From the NCBI GenBank assembly GCA_023105745.1, contig JALGQZ010000011.1:9758975-9822974 (forward strand): a stretch of 64,000 bases of DNA. Direction: 5' to 3'. Numbering within the stretch: the first letter of the stretch is position 1; each line of letters begins with the position of its first letter. The notes beneath the pieces are model-generated. The model saw nothing but the letters and a program-made list of their open reading frames with translations. It did no database searches and had not been told where the DNA came from. Source of the DNA: Austropuccinia psidii. Taxonomy: Eukaryota; Basidiomycota; Pucciniomycetes; Pucciniales; Sphaerophragmiaceae. Positions 1 through 12,271 of the stretch are shown here, piece by piece. The translations under genes were made by a program, and so were the position numbers.

Positions 1-393
1 AATGGGATAGTCATGCACTGGTGTATCCTCAGATACTGCAGAATCTTGATCAGACTCCTCTTTCTCTTCAGTACACTGAATTTCTTCAATGACTTGAACT
101 TCATTGATTTTTGTCTTTTTGGTGCAAGTGTTTGCTAAATGTGAAGTACTTCCACATTTATGACACTTCAAGACAGGTCTTTCTGGTCTTTTATCCTCTC
201 TGGGAATCATTGGGATCATCTTGGATTCCATAGGGATTCTAGTCCAAGTTTTACCAGTTCTTGTTCTGGTAATGATATCTTCCATTGAATTAATGTAGTC
301 TTCTGTTGAACAGGGCTCTATACATCTGCTTTTGATAGCATGTTCCAGTTCTCCTCCACACTGTCTTAATATCTTCATATTAATCATAGTGTC
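1..393 (-). pseudogene. Gypsy-1 gag, zinc-knuckle part (separated piece)
   Basis: Minus-strand fragment of the Gypsy-1 gag-pol frame; it continues off the left edge. The translation is open from 393 down to 1 and contains the nucleocapsid zinc knuckle C-H-K-C-G-S-T-S-H-L-A-N-T-C (CX2CX4HX4C, about 166-125), followed by an acidic linker. Upstream of the knuckle is the gag motif ILRQCGGELEHAIKSRC shared with the other elements here. The 5' part of the same gene is at 10453-12075; the two were separated by Gypsy-2. Removing Gypsy-2 and one GTGTC copy restores the frame through the sequence PDMSDT/MINMK. The product would bind retrotransposon RNA in virus-like particles (family knowledge). Confidence 0.85.
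389..393. repeat. Target-site duplication GTGTC, left copy (Gypsy-2)
   Basis: GTGTC directly precedes the Gypsy-2 LTR terminus TGTAAGG and is repeated exactly at 10448-10452 after the other terminus GGCTCACA. A 5-bp duplication is normal for Ty3/gypsy integrase. Confidence 0.93.
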
Positions 394-2219
394 TGTAAGG
401 TGTGGATATGAAACTTTGATTAAAAATCAAGTACTTTTCCTGTCCTCAAAATTTGTATAAGGTAAAAATCAATTAGAAATAGTATGAAATATTATTTTTA
501 GGAAAAAACACGCCAATTTTATTGTTTATAAATTTATTAGTATAAAACAATAATATTATAAAAATTTATTGTTTTCCCAACAATAAAAATTTATCCAAAA
601 AATACTCTACAAGAGATATTTTAAGGCTACAAAAGAAATTTCTTCAAGAGCAATTTCAATTGGAATTAATTGAGCAAAGAACTGCAAGCAATTAATTAAA
701 GAACAAAGTCTTTAAAAAGAATATTAAAGAGGAAACACACCCAAAAGTGACCACAGTGAATTTGGAAACAAAGTGACAAAGTTTACAGTGATGAAAGATG
801 CTTTAATTCACTTTTGGGGTGGTTCAGGGGTAAAAATGATTATAAGAGTTACAAACAATGATTATAATGATTTTTTCACGTGGTTAAAAGGATTAAAATG
901 ATATAAGAAAGGTGGTTGGAATCTTTTATTGATTGGTTTAACAATTTTTAAACTAATTATAAAAGGAAAAGATTCTAACATGAAGAGAAAAGTGGGGCAA
1001 AGAAGACATTCTTTTATAGCCATCAATTCTCTTACTCCAAAAGTAAACTTTACTCTTGTCAGTCGTGAAAAACAGTCTGACAACAGAAAAGCCAATTATG
1101 GCATCATTGAACCCTGGTTTAGACCAAAAAGGGCTGGTTTAAGCCATTTTTAGCCATTTTAGACCCTTAAATCAGCCATTACTATAGCAATACCAGGCCT
1201 AGAGCCTTCAAAACACGTCAGAATGTGTGTCAGAGGCTTAGACACCAGTTAAAACTGTTTTTACTATGATTGTTTTATCTTAAGGGTATTTTTACCCTCT
1301 TGGAAACAGCTAAAACTACCCCAGTTGGTATCAAAACCTCATCATCAATTGAGTCCACAGACCCTGTAACTCAATTCCAGGCCAAAAGTGATGAACCTTT
1401 GCGTGAATTTTGACATCCCACGCCTGTCAGCAAGGATTTTGGGGGTCTAGCTCCCCCTTAGAGCTGGAGTTCCTTTCCCCCCCCAAATTTAATGTTTCCA
1501 ATTTATTTTTCCTTTAATTCCTCATCATGTATTATACTTGTAATTTACGCATGTAATAAAATTCAATTGTACAGTACAATACAGTAATAATTGACACCTC
1601 ATATGTAAATCAAAGTTTGATTATGTAATACACGTGCACATTTTGACATTTCAATTGAATTCAATTGAAAATACTTCAATTCCTCATAACTTCTAAACTA
1701 AATACAACACCGCAATTTTAACACAAAAATTGATGGTTAACACCACATTTGGTGTGAATTAAATTAAGGTTTTGAGGATTTTCAACTTTTGTATTGAAAA
1801 TACTAAAAACTTAATTTAAGCTTATTTAGAGTTGAGTTACAAGAATTTCACTCAGAGGTGACCCCACCTGATTTTTTATGAGGAATCCAATGGTGAAATA
1901 ATTTTCATAAGTTTATTTATTGGATAAAAAGTTATAATAATTTTTATTTAACTTTTTTCCAAATTTATTTATTTTTTTACAATTTTGTTCAAAATTCATT
2001 TTTACTTAATTTTTTCAATTATAAATGTAATTTTGTAATTACAAAATTTAATGTAATTTTATTTTTAAATTGTAATTAATTTTTTATGTTTAATATAATT
2101 TTATATTTATATTTTTATTTTTATTGTAATAATATAAATAAATTTGTTTTATTTATATTAATATGTTATTTTTGTATTTGTGGTCTTTTGGGTATATGAA
2201 ATTACCTCTACGGCTCACA
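394..2219 (-). repeat. Gypsy-2 3' LTR (1826 bp)
   Basis: On the plus strand it runs TGTAAGGTGTGG...GGCTCACA; in element orientation TGTGAGCC...CCTTACA, so it has the usual TG...CA ends. It matches 8623-10447 along its whole length with few differences. The first part holds a CACGTG box and the middle a short G-rich/C-rich block. Short ORFs in it on both strands (for example 929-1153) are present in the other LTR too but have no recognisable product. Confidence 0.95.
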
Positions 2220-2231
2220 TTCCCTCCCCCT
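2220..2231 (-). other. Gypsy-2 polypurine tract
   Basis: In element orientation AGGGGGAGGGAA directly precedes the 3' LTR start TGTGAGCC. This is the expected plus-strand primer for reverse transcription; the same 12 nt occur at 55555-55566 in Gypsy-6. Confidence 0.85.
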
Positions 2232-2242
2232 AAAAAAGAATA

Positions 2243-5200
2243 TTACTTTGTAATATTGGTGTTTCTAGTGTGTCTGAATCTCCTGAGGTATATCTTTTTC
2301 TTCTAACCATTCATCTTCACAAGCTGGGTCACTGTACCTAACAAGTTATTCCCTCACCTTCTTGGTTCTTAATTTCCTTTCTTTAAGAACTTTGGTAATT
2401 TTCTTAGTACAAGATGTCTCAATAGGAGGTATAACTTGGGGAATCTTATTCCTCAAGGGAAATTTCTCAGCATCACTAGATTTATATGGCTTTATCAAGC
2501 TCATTGAAAATGTAGGATGCTTATTGCTAAGTTCTTCAGATAACTCTACTTCAACAGCATTTTCTCCATGGAGGGCCTTAATTACAAAAGGTCCTGCAAA
2601 GGAGTCTTTCAAATTTCTACATTCTTTGATGTTATTGAAGTTAGTGGTGGATACAAGAACTAGGTCCCCCACTTTGAAATCTGGAGTTGCATGTGATTTA
2701 TCCCATTTGTTTTTAGCATATGCAAAAGAGTCCTCCATGCACTTTACTGCATGCTTTCTAGCTTTGTCTAGCATTCCTTTGAAGCTAGCTGCTGTGGGAT
2801 GTATCTCAATTAAATCTTTCCTCAAGGAATCTTGGGGTAACTTGGGGTTCCATCCTTTTTCTAGAATAGCAGGAGTCTGATTGGTACTGGCATGGATTGA
2901 TGTTTTATATGCTAATTCCAGTGCTGGCAAAAGAGTACACCAATCATGGGTAAATCCATCACAATCTTTGAATTCAAGGCCATATGCACAAAATCTTCTC
3001 ACCATGTCCTCCAAGGTTTGGATCATCCTTTCAGCCAGGCCATCAGTTTGTGGGTGGTAGGCTGTAGAGAAAGACAGTTTAGTGCCAAATAATTGGTGAA
3101 GATTTGTCCATAGTGCTGAAGTGAATTTGGGATCCCTATCACTAATGATATTTGTAAATATCCCAGTCCATGACACTACTCTATTCCATATCAGAAGAGC
3201 TGTATCCATGGCTGTATCATCTTTGTGACATGGTAAAAAGATTGGATTTATACTGAATCTGTCCACAATTACTAGGCAAGCATTATAGCTTCTGTCACCT
3301 CCTGGTGGTGGGCCAGTTACCCAATCCATATGGACGATCTCCCAAGGTCTGTTTGGTTCTTGGATTTTTATCATATTTCCAAGTCTGTTGCCAGTGGATT
3401 TATTTGCCTTTTGGCATCTGTCACAGGTTTTGCAATACTCTGCAACATCTTTCTGCCACATTGGCCACCATATGAAGGTCTTTACTTTTTCTCTTGTTCT
3501 ACCTTCAGAAAGATGTCCTTAAAAGGGACTATCATGGCATTCTTTCAGTACAAGATTGATTAATGACCTGTCTACAACTGTCATGAGACATGTGTGCTTG
3601 GTTCTGTGGTAAATTATACCATCCAGTAGGTGAAATCTTCCTTCATCATAAGATTTTCTCCATACTTCATCCAAGGCATGTATTAGAGAGTTGTCTTTAC
3701 AGTCTTTGTTAAGTAATTGGCATAAGATGCTACAATTCTTATCTTGAGTGTAACTACTTCTGACTTCTTCAAAGAAGGTGGTGTTCAAGTCTGTAACACT
3801 TATTCCTTCTATTGGAATTTGTGGTGAAGCTTCTTCTGGCACATAAGCAGGATTATCAATATTATTTGGTAATGGACATCTGCTTAGTCCATCTGCATTC
3901 TTATGAATATTCCCATCCTTATGAACAATAGTCATATTGCCTCTGTATTCTTGTATGGCTATTTGCCATCTGAGCATATGTCTGTTGGGTGTTTTCATGT
4001 TTAAAAGTGATTTGACAGCTGTACACTCTGTTATCACCTCAAAAACACATCCCTCTAAGAAGTAGTTCAATTTCTCCAAGGCCCAGACAAGGCATAGACA
4101 TTCGATCTGACTTGCTCCATATCTGGCTTCAGTTGGTTTGATTTGCCTGGATATGAAACATATGGGTCCTTCTACAGGGTTATCATTTATGATCTGAACT
4201 TGGTGAAGTGCAGCACCTAGTCCATCCCCTGATGCATCAATATACAGTTTGAAAGGCAATTTAAAGTCTGGCATCAGTAAGAGTGGAGCAGTGGTCAATG
4301 CTTCTCTTAGAGATTCAAAAGCTTTGACTCTGTCAACAGTCATTTCAAATACTGTGTCTTTGTCACACAATTTATAAAGTGGTCTTGCTGTGGATGCAAA
4401 ATCTTTAATGTGTTGCCTGTAATATCCTGCAAAACCTAAGAATGATTTAATTTCCTTCTTGTTCTGAGGCATGGGTTTTAGCAATACTGCTGCAACTTTG
4501 ATTTTGTCAATTCCAAGGGATAAACCAGATACAACATGTCCTAGTGCCTTAAGTTCTTTAAATCCAAAATGGCATTTCTTCAAGGAGATTTTCATGTTGA
4601 CTGATTTAACTTTTGTCAAAACTCTGGACAATCTGTACATGTGCTCCTCCCAAGTCTTGGAACAGACAATAATGTCATCAAGGTAAATGATTAACCATCC
4701 CTCTGAGAGTTCTTCAGGGAAGATTTCATTCATTATTCTTTGGAAGTGTGAAGGTGCATTTTTGATACCAAAGGGCATCCTCAAGTTTTCCTACACTCCA
4801 CAATGAACAATAATTCTCAAGTATTTTCTTGCTCTTGGTGTTACCACATCTTGATGGAATCCTTTAAGGGCATCCATAGTGGCTATATACACTGCTTGAG
4901 ATATTTGAGTAAGGGCAATTTGTATTTTTGGTATTGGGTATCTGTCTGGAGCAGTGTAAGTGTTCAGAGCTCTAAAGTCCCCAACCATTCTGGATTTTCC
5001 ATTATGCCACGCCACTATGACTGGTGTAGTTATTTCTACTTCTTCATTTTGGCCTACTTTTCTTATTACACCAAGGTGCAGAAGTTCTTTGATATGAATT
5101 TCTAGAGCTTCTCTTGATTTTGGACTTGCTGGATATGCAGGTCTTCTTAAGAGTGGTGGATAAGGTTTCTCAATATTAAGAATGATGTCAACTTCATGCC

Positions 5201-8151
5201 CAATAATTGCTCCTAGAGGTTCTTTGTCTGAAGCAAATGCTCCTTTGTGGTCATACAAAAATGAAAGAACATTCATTTTCCTGTTTATCAGTCATATGAA
5301 GGCTTATTTCAGCCTCATCTAACTGTTCAGACTTGAATTTCTCTAACTCTAAGCTGACTGGTGATACTTTGTTTACTGTCATTTGTCTTTTAAATGGTAA
5401 AAAGGCAAATTTTTGGCGCTTATTGTCCCCAATCCTAAAGTATCTGTCTTTGTTCTTATGTAAATCTATCCCATACATGATTAAATAGTCATTTCCCAAT
5501 ATAAAATGGGTACTAGAGCAATTTTCCATAACAACAGATTCAACTGTGATTCTTTAATTCCCATTTATGTGTGGGAATATGACATTGGTCTCAAAGATTC
5601 CTAATGCTTTCATTGGGTTACTTGCACTTTTGAATTTTATACCATCAATTGGTAACAATTGGTCTTCAAAATTTGGTACACAAGTCCTAAGAAAAGATTT
5701 TCCAACACAAGAGCAGAAGGCTCCTGGGTCAAGTAAACGTTTGGTGGGCTTGTTGTCAATCACCACTTCTGTTATACAGGAGTTACCAGCTGTATAACCT
5801 TTTCCTCTGTTTGGTTTTGTTTTCATAAGTTGTGCATCTTGAACCTTTGATAAATCAAGTTGACCATTGCTCAATTGTGGTAAGTGGGAATAAGATTCCA
5901 TGATGTCAAAAGTGGCATTCATATTTTCTATATCTTTTGGAGATTCAGAAAATATGGATGACTTATCATCTGAATTGTCTTCAATTATGTCTTCTTTTTC
6001 AACATCTGGTTCCTTTTCAATGTCAATTTCATTGATTTCCCCCCTTTTTGGACATGTATTGGCTAAATGGGTGGTGCTTTGGCAAATATGGCATTTTCTG
6101 ACTGTATCTGCAGATTTATACTTAATATTACTAGAATTTTCTTTGGGGTTTTTGTCCACAGAATCTTTCCAAGGTGTATTAAACCTTGTTTTGAGATTCA
6201 CCCTACTAGAACCAATTTTGGTTCTGGTGGTTACTTCTTCTAGTATATTGATAATATCTTCTGCTGAAGATTTTTCAGTAGTCCTGCTTTTGATAGCATG
6301 CTCTAAGTCACCTACGCATTGTCTCAGAATCTTTCTATGGATCATAAATTCTGACATGTCTGGATATAATTCTGTTAATCTGTCTTTTTGTTGGCAAAAC
6401 CATGGTAAAGCTTTGTCTTTATCAGCATTAAATTTGGCAGATTCAAAGGCTGTTTAAACTTTAAACCTCCAAGCATCATTTGCCTATTTGTTGATGATTT
6501 GCGTTTTCCACCAAGTCCAACTCTGGTGTCCATGTGCTTGTCTTATTTTGATGTACCATTTGTGAGCTGATCTGGTAAAAAAGGTGTTAAATATTGCTGT
6601 TACCAATCTGTCTGGTAATTCGAAATCTTCTTTGATCATGTCAATACCTCTAATGAATTCCATATGGTCATACTCTCCTTCACCACAGAAGTGAGGCCAT
6701 TCTTTAAGTTTTGGAACTTCTTTCAAAAGTGCTTGGCCCATTGATGGTTCCAAGTTATGAAAAGGAGTGGATAATTCACTTTTTAACTGTGAATTATCAG
6801 GATCCAATACTTGTGGATTTGGAATTCTTGTGCCCTCATTTTGATTCAGAGGTGTAGACATTCTTGGTAAGGTGTTCAATATTTGTTCAATGTCATTCAT
6901 TTTACTGTTGCTACACCTTTGGGAATTTCTGTATTCATGTTGGAAGCTTTGTATTAAAATTATTACTTCAATTTTATACATGTCTTCCTTATGTGTCAGT
7001 TCTTGCCATAACTCTGTCTGTCTTGTATTATCAGCAGTGACTTGATTCAATTTCATTGATAATTTTGATACTTCTTCTTGTGAAGCATCAAAACACTTTT
7101 TCAAGGCAATGGTATATGTCTTTACTTTGGTAAATGAATTTGAAATGTCATCAAGGACTTTCTTGTTATCTGTTTTGATAATATTTATGTCTTGTTTAAT
7201 TCTTGTTTCAATTATGTCATCAATATTGAATTTAGAATATTTATCTGTTAATTCTTCAATAATGGCAGATTGCTCATTTATTTTATTGTCAAAAGAATTA
7301 TCATTATTGGAAATCTTAATTGTTCTTAAAACTTTTTCAAAACACATAAGTGTGTCATTAATTTGGAAAAGACTCAGGTTGTTTGTTTTAATGTTGTTAC
7401 AAATGGTTTCATTTTTATCAGAAAGATGTTTTTTCACGTCATTTATAGCATCATACAACTCTGGGATGGAATCAAATATATCAGAAATCATTTCTGGAAT
7501 CTTAATCTGGCTTCCTCCTTCTTCTTTAATTCCATCATGGTTCTGGCCATCTTAAATACATTTTCCATGGCATCCTGCTAAATATTTGGAATTTTGTATC
7601 CTTGGCTGTAAGGGTTTGGGGCTGGTGCCTTCCCTTTGCCCTTGTTTGGAACTTGTGGCTGTTTTTTCACGTTGGAATTGCTGGTGCTGGCCACTGGGGC
7701 TGTTTTTGGCACTGGTTTGGGTTGTGGAGGGTTGTTTTTCCTCCATTCTAGTGTCAACAGCATCATGTTTTTCTTCTCCATCAATGGATGCCATCCATTG
7801 AGCAATTTTCAAGTGTTGGGATTGCCCAGAAATTTTCTCACAGTTAGGTAAGAATTCATGCAATTCTTCCACAGGTCTGCAAGGATCTGGTACTCCTTGA
7901 ATTGAAGTGCATTGTTGTATGCACTGTGGCTGGCTTTGTATATGTCCACAGAGGCTTGTTGTGGCAGTTTCAGCTCTTTTTGAAGGTAAAATGGTATTAT
8001 CAGCTTCAGAATGACCCATTTTAGTTGTTTGGAAGTCATCAACTTACCCTTTTCCTTCTGTACCTGATTGGCCTCTGCCATAATCACGTCTATTACCTTT
8101 CTGGGAGCTGCTTGAGGGGTTATAGCTGGCTCCTGACCTGGTTGAAGGCAT
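2243..8151 (-). pseudogene. Gypsy-2 gag-pol polyprotein, disabled
   Basis: Gag-pol frame starting at ATG 8151-8149 (MPSTRSG) and homologous along its length to Gypsy-6 49620-55544. Order: N-terminal overlap region, coiled coil (about 7491-6780), gag domain with TWWKTQIINK (about 6700-6350), zinc knuckle CHICQSTTHLANTC (about 6100), protease LLDPGAF (about 5735), reverse transcriptase YLDDI (about 4690), RNase [14 protein letters not shown] (about 4230), integrase zinc region CDRC, integrase core with DRDPKF and DGLAE, C-terminal domain. Stops relative to Gypsy-6 lie at 8046-8044, 7552-7554, 6484-6486, 6454-6456, 5554-5556, 4791-4793, 3519-3521 and 2346-2348. A 1-nt insertion is near 5260, and a deletion of about 17 nt near 2288 removes part of the C-terminal tail. 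The reverse transcriptase motif reads YLDD where Gypsy-6 has YIDD. Confidence 0.93.
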
Positions 8152-8399
8152 AATTATGGTTAAAAAGGCTTAAAATAGTAATTTTACGTCAAAAAACTTA
8201 CTATTGGCCAAATCTTTGGCTTTCTGAAGAGTATTACTTATGTCCAAGTTAATCAATTCAGAAGATATTGGTTCGTGTTGGTTATTATGAGTCACAATAA
8301 CAGTACTATTATGGTCTGAATTAATAGTACTGGCAGGAATAATGCTGGTGACTGTTGAGGCTGTTTCAATGTTTTCTTGTCTTAACACGTTGTCAGACA
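7488..8399 (-). pseudogene. Gypsy-2 ORF1 (two exons, overlaps gag-pol in another frame)
   Basis: Leader exon 8399-8202 (residues SDNVLRQENIETAST...) and second exon 8137-7488. A 64-nt intron (8201-8138, GTAAGT donor, CAACCAG acceptor) joins them in phase. Exon 2 holds WKNCMNSYLTVRKFLG, a Lys/Pro-rich stretch and the motif MENVFQMART-like end region. It overlaps the gag-pol start in a different frame. A stop at about 7809 (TGC to TGA relative to Gypsy-6) and another at 7578 break it, but at the position where Gypsy-6 has a stop this copy keeps TGG. The function is unknown; I recognise no domain. Confidence 0.65.
8138..8201 (-). other. Predicted 64-nt intron in Gypsy-2 ORF1 containing the gag-pol ATG
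   Basis: Donor GTAAGT at 8201, acceptor CAACCAG ending at 8138. The gag-pol ATG (8151-8149) lies inside it. The same length and layout occur in Gypsy-6 (49570-49633). A further upstream intron 8475-8400 (donor ATAA/GTGAGG) would join an A to TG and make the ORF1 start codon. Confidence 0.6.
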
Positions 8400-8604
8400 C
8401 TAAAATCAATGAAAAACCAATTGATTAAGTAAAAAAAAGGATATTTCAAAAAGGAAATAAAAATATAAGCCTCACTTATAATATGAAAAAAATTATTTTT
8501 TATGGATTTTTTGAATTATAAGTATTTTTTATATGTTTTTAAATTCTTCAATATAAGAAAAAAGATTTAAAAAGAGTAAAAAAAATATGTCACAGGTAAA
8601 ATAT

Positions 8605-8620
8605 CACTGCTGGGCCCCCA
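8605..8620 (-). other. Gypsy-2 primer-binding site
   Basis: In element orientation TGGGGGCCCAGCAGTG starts two bases after the 5' LTR end. It begins with TGG, complementary to a tRNA CCA end, and is conserved in the other elements of this window. I cannot name the primer tRNA. Confidence 0.7.
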
Positions 8621-8622
8621 AA

Positions 8623-10447
8623 TGTAAGGTGTGGATATGAAACTTTGATTAAAAATCAAGTACTTTTCCTGTCCTCAAAATTTGTATAAGGTAAAAATCA
8701 ATTAAAAATGGTATGAAATATTATTTTTAAGAGAAAACACACCAATTTCATTGTTTATAACTTTATTAGTATAAAACAATAATATTATAAAAATTTATTG
8801 TTTTACCAACAGTCCAAATTTATCCAAAAAATACTCTACAAGAGTTATTTTAAAGCTACAAAAGAAATTTCTTCAAGAGCAATTTCAATTGGAATTAATT
8901 GAGAAAAGAACTGCAAGAAATTAATTAAAGAACAAAGTCTTTAAAAAGAATATTAAAGAGGAAACACGCCCAAAAGTGACCAGAGTGAATTTGGAAACAA
9001 AGCGACAAAGTTTACAGTGATGAAAGATGCTTTAATTCACTTTTGGGGTGGTTCAGGGGTAAAAATGATTATAAGAGTTACAAATAATGATTATAATGAT
9101 TTTTTCACGTGGTTGAAAGGCTTAAAATGATATAAGAAAGGTGGTTGGCATCTTTTATTGATTGGTTTAACAATGTTTAAACTAATTATAAAAGGAAAAG
9201 ATTCTAACATGAAGAGAAAAGTGGGGCAAAGAAGACATTCTTTTATAGCCATCAATTCTCTTACTCCAAAAGTAAGCTTTACTCTTGTCAGTCGTGAGAA
9301 ACAGTCTGAGCACAGAAAAGCCAATTATGGCATCATTGAACCCTGGTTTAGACCAAAAAGGGCTGGTTTAAGCTATTTTTAGCCATTTTAGACCCTTAAA
9401 TCAGCCATTACCATAGCAATACCAGGCCTAGAGCCTTCAGAGCACGTTAGAATGTGTGTCAGAGTTGTAGAAACCAGTTAAAACTGTTTTTACTATGATT
9501 GTTTTATCTTAAGGGTAGTTTTACCCTCTTGGAAACAGCTAAAACTACCCCAGTTGGTATCAAAACCTCATCATCAATTGAGTCCACAGACCCTGTAACT
9601 CAATTCCAGGCCAAAAGTGATGAATTTTTGCATGAATTTTGACATCCCACGCCTGTCAGCAAGGAATTTGGGGGTCTAGCTCCCCCTTAGAGCTGGAGTT
9701 CCTTTCCCCCCCAAATTATATTTTTTCAATTTATTTTTCCTTTAATTCCTCATCATGTATTATACTTATAATTTACATATGTAATTCAATTCAATTGTAC
9801 AGTACAATACAGTAATAATTGACACCTCATATGTAAATCAAAGTTCGATTATGTAATACACGCGCACATTTTGACATTTCAATTGAATTCAATTGAAAAT
9901 ACTTCAATTCCTCATAACTTCTAAACTAAACACAACACCTCAATTTTAACACAAAAATTGATGGTTAACACCACATGTGGTGTGAATTAAATTAAGGTTT
10001 TGAGGATTTTCAACTTTTGTATTGAAAATACTAAAAACTTAATTTAAGCTTATTTAGAGTTGAGTTACAAGAATTTCACTCAGAGGTGACCCCACCTGAT
10101 TTTTTATGAGGAATCCAATGGTGAAATAATTTTCATGAGTTTATTTATTGGATAAAAAGTTATAATAATTTTTATTTAACTTTTTTCCAAATTTATTTAT
10201 TTTTTTACAATTTTGTTAAAAATTCATTTTTACTTAATTTTTTCAAGTATAAATGTAATTTTGTAATTACAAAATTTAATGTAATTTTATTTTTAAATTG
10301 TAATTAATTTTTTATTTTTAATATAATTTTATATTTATATTTTTATTCTTATGGTAATAATATAAATAAATTTATTTTATTTATATTAATATGTTATTTT
10401 TGTATTTGTGGTCTTTTGGGTATATGAAATTACCTCTAAGGCTCACA
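8623..10447 (-). repeat. Gypsy-2 5' LTR (1825 bp)
   Basis: Copy of 394-2219 with the same TGTAAGG...GGCTCACA ends on the plus strand. It should contain the promoter, the transcription start and the polyadenylation signal of the element. It includes the perfect palindromes ACACCACATGTGGTGT and TTTCAATTGAATTCAATTG shared with Gypsy-6. Confidence 0.95.
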
Positions 10448-10452
10448 GTGTC
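10448..10452. repeat. Target-site duplication GTGTC, right copy (Gypsy-2)
   Basis: Exact repeat of 389-393 directly after the LTR end. Gypsy-1 sequence resumes here. Confidence 0.93.
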
Positions 10453-12075
10453 AGACATATCTGGGTGTAAAGCAGATAGTCTGTCTTTTTGTTTGAAGAA
10501 CCAAGTAAGTGGTTTATCTTTCTCTGAGTTAAAAATGGCACTTTTAAAAGAATTTTCCATTTTAAACCTCCAAGAATTGTTGGCCCATTTGGTAATCACT
10601 TCAGATTTCCACCGAGACCAATCATGTTTTCCATGATCCATCCTCATCTTGTAATACCATTTCTTTGCAGTTCTGGTAAACAGAGATTGTAATTTCCCCA
10701 CCATGATTTCATCAGGTATATTAAAGTCTTCCTGTAACATATCAATAGTCCTGATGAACTCAATATGGTTATATTCTCCTTCACCAGAGAATGTTGGCCA
10801 TTCTTCTAATTTGGGAATATCTTTGACAGAGATAACATTTTCTCCTAGAAGTGGGGTAAAACTTCCTTTAACAGAAAGTTTTTCTTCAGTAAAAGGTGTA
10901 GAATGTCCTGGAATATGTGGTTCATAATTCTTATGAATTTATTCTACATTTGCAATGATTTCATTCTTTAACTTCTGCCTTTCACTGTCACTTTTTGCTA
11001 AATGTGTAGCAAACTGATTGGTATTTTCAACTATCTTCAAGACATGATCTTGTAGAATCTTAAGTTGATCATTCATTTTAAAAATAGAAAGATCTTCCAT
11101 TTCATCATTCTGAATCTGACATGTACTCTCAATTCTGCTACAAGAATTGATAATTGAATCAAATCTGGCATTTTTTAATTCATACCATTCAGTATATTTC
11201 TTGTCATGTTTTTTCAATTCAATAATATCTGATGTTATTTTAGTTAACTTTGAATCAAGTTGACCAATTTCTACAATAATGCTACTTTGTACATGATTTA
11301 TTTGTGTGGAAAGGTCCTGTTCATCCTTTCCTGCTCCTTGGCTGTGAATTCCATGAGAGTTCTGGCCATATTGAATACACTGTCCACGGCTGAAGGCTCC
11401 AATTTGGGGATCCTGTACCCTTGTGGGTATGGTCTGTGCCAATTTGCTTTGCCTTTGCCCTTGCCTTGATTGTTCTTGGGACCTCTCTTCTTCTTATGAG
11501 GTCCTCTGGGATTGTCTTTGGACACTTCTGGAGCTGGTTTGGAGCTGGTAGATGCCACTAGGGCCTCTGTCTCCAAAGCTGGAGTCATTTCCAGTTCCTT
11601 CTTCTGGCCCATGGATAAAAGACTTTGGTTCTTCAATAAATTCTTTATCTTTTTGACCTTGTCTTTGCAAGATAGGGGGCTCCATCCTCCTAAGAGTTCT
11701 ATGGTCTTCTCCTGACCCAGAAAGCTCTTGATGTATAAGTAGGATTTCATGGCCCCCTGCCAAAGGCTTGGGCATATTTCCCACTCCTCTTCTTTGGCTG
11801 CTCTGAACCAATTTTTGTACTGGAATTGATATATTTCTATTGCTGCCACTTGAAAATGGTTCAGCCCTGGAAATATGGTCATGAATCAGTTCAGGCTCAG
11901 AATTCACGTCAAAATCTGTTGGTACAGACCTTGAGGAATGGGAGGCAACTCTGGCGTCCTCCAAATGTGTCTTTCTTGTGGAAGACTTGGCACTTCTGGA
12001 TTTGGTCTTGCCTCTTCCTTGTCCACATCCATCTGGTTGGACTGAATAGTTGCTTCCATTTCTGGTATGCACCAT
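10453..12075 (-). pseudogene. Gypsy-1 gag-pol, N-terminal part
   Basis: Frame starts at ATG 12075 (MVHTRNGSNYS, matching MPSTRSGASYN of Gypsy-2 and Gypsy-6). It is open to a stop at 11494, continues in the same frame with a long helical region (11442-10939, second stop), and then the gag core (about 10800-10453: ITKWANNSWRF, LTWFFKQKDRLSALHPDMSDT), where Gypsy-2 interrupts it. The first ~750 nt overlap ORF1. Two stops show that the copy is dead. The zinc knuckle lies at 166-125. Confidence 0.85.
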
Positions 12076-12271
12076 TTTCACGTCAATTTAAAGATAAAAG
12101 GTGAAAATATAAGATAAAATACACACCTTTTGGTGGTAATTTAGCTTTTTCTGAGTTAAATAAGGTGCCTCTATTAGCAATTTGCACCTCAATACTGTCT
12201 TCAGATTCTGGACTAGTGATATATCCTTTACTGAGTCTGTTGCCAGCTGCACAGTATTTGATTAAAGACAC
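11298..12271 (-). pseudogene. Gypsy-1 ORF1 (two exons)
   Basis: Leader exon 12271-12127 (SLIKYCAAGNRLSKGY...), a 65-nt intron 12126-12062 (G/GTGTGT donor, CATACCAG acceptor), then exon 2 from 12061 to 11298. The exons join in phase 1, as in Gypsy-2, Gypsy-5 and Gypsy-6. Exon 2 carries LWQGAMKSYLYIKSFLG, a basic KGKGKAN stretch, PYPQGYRIPK and the C-terminal motif VFNMARTLMEF. Two stops near 11897 and 11888 interrupt it. It has no domain I recognise; the Lys-rich stretch could bind nucleic acid (inference). Confidence 0.6.

Larger units (their letters stand above)
394..10447 (-). mobile_element. Gypsy-2: complete Ty3/gypsy LTR retrotransposon nested in Gypsy-1
   Basis: A 10.05-kb element on the minus strand: 5' LTR at 8623-10447, primer-binding site, two-exon ORF1, overlapping gag-pol, polypurine tract, 3' LTR at 394-2219. 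It is bounded by exact 5-bp GTGTC duplications and interrupts the gag gene of Gypsy-1. It is the same family as Gypsy-6 at 47313-57351, which serves as a reference for its damage. The LTRs are almost the same length (1826 and 1825 bp) and read as near identical, so the insertion is fairly young, but the coding region carries many stops and at least one frameshift, so it is not autonomous. Confidence 0.95.

Noticed and set aside
929..1153. ORF in the Gypsy-2 LTRs (also at 9158-9382)
   Set aside because: It recurs only because the LTRs are duplicates; the Gypsy-6 LTRs do not keep it, so no selection is evident.
2362..2880. 172-codon plus-strand ORF
   Set aside because: Antisense shadow of Gypsy-2 integrase; the opposite strand matches the polyprotein of Gypsy-6.
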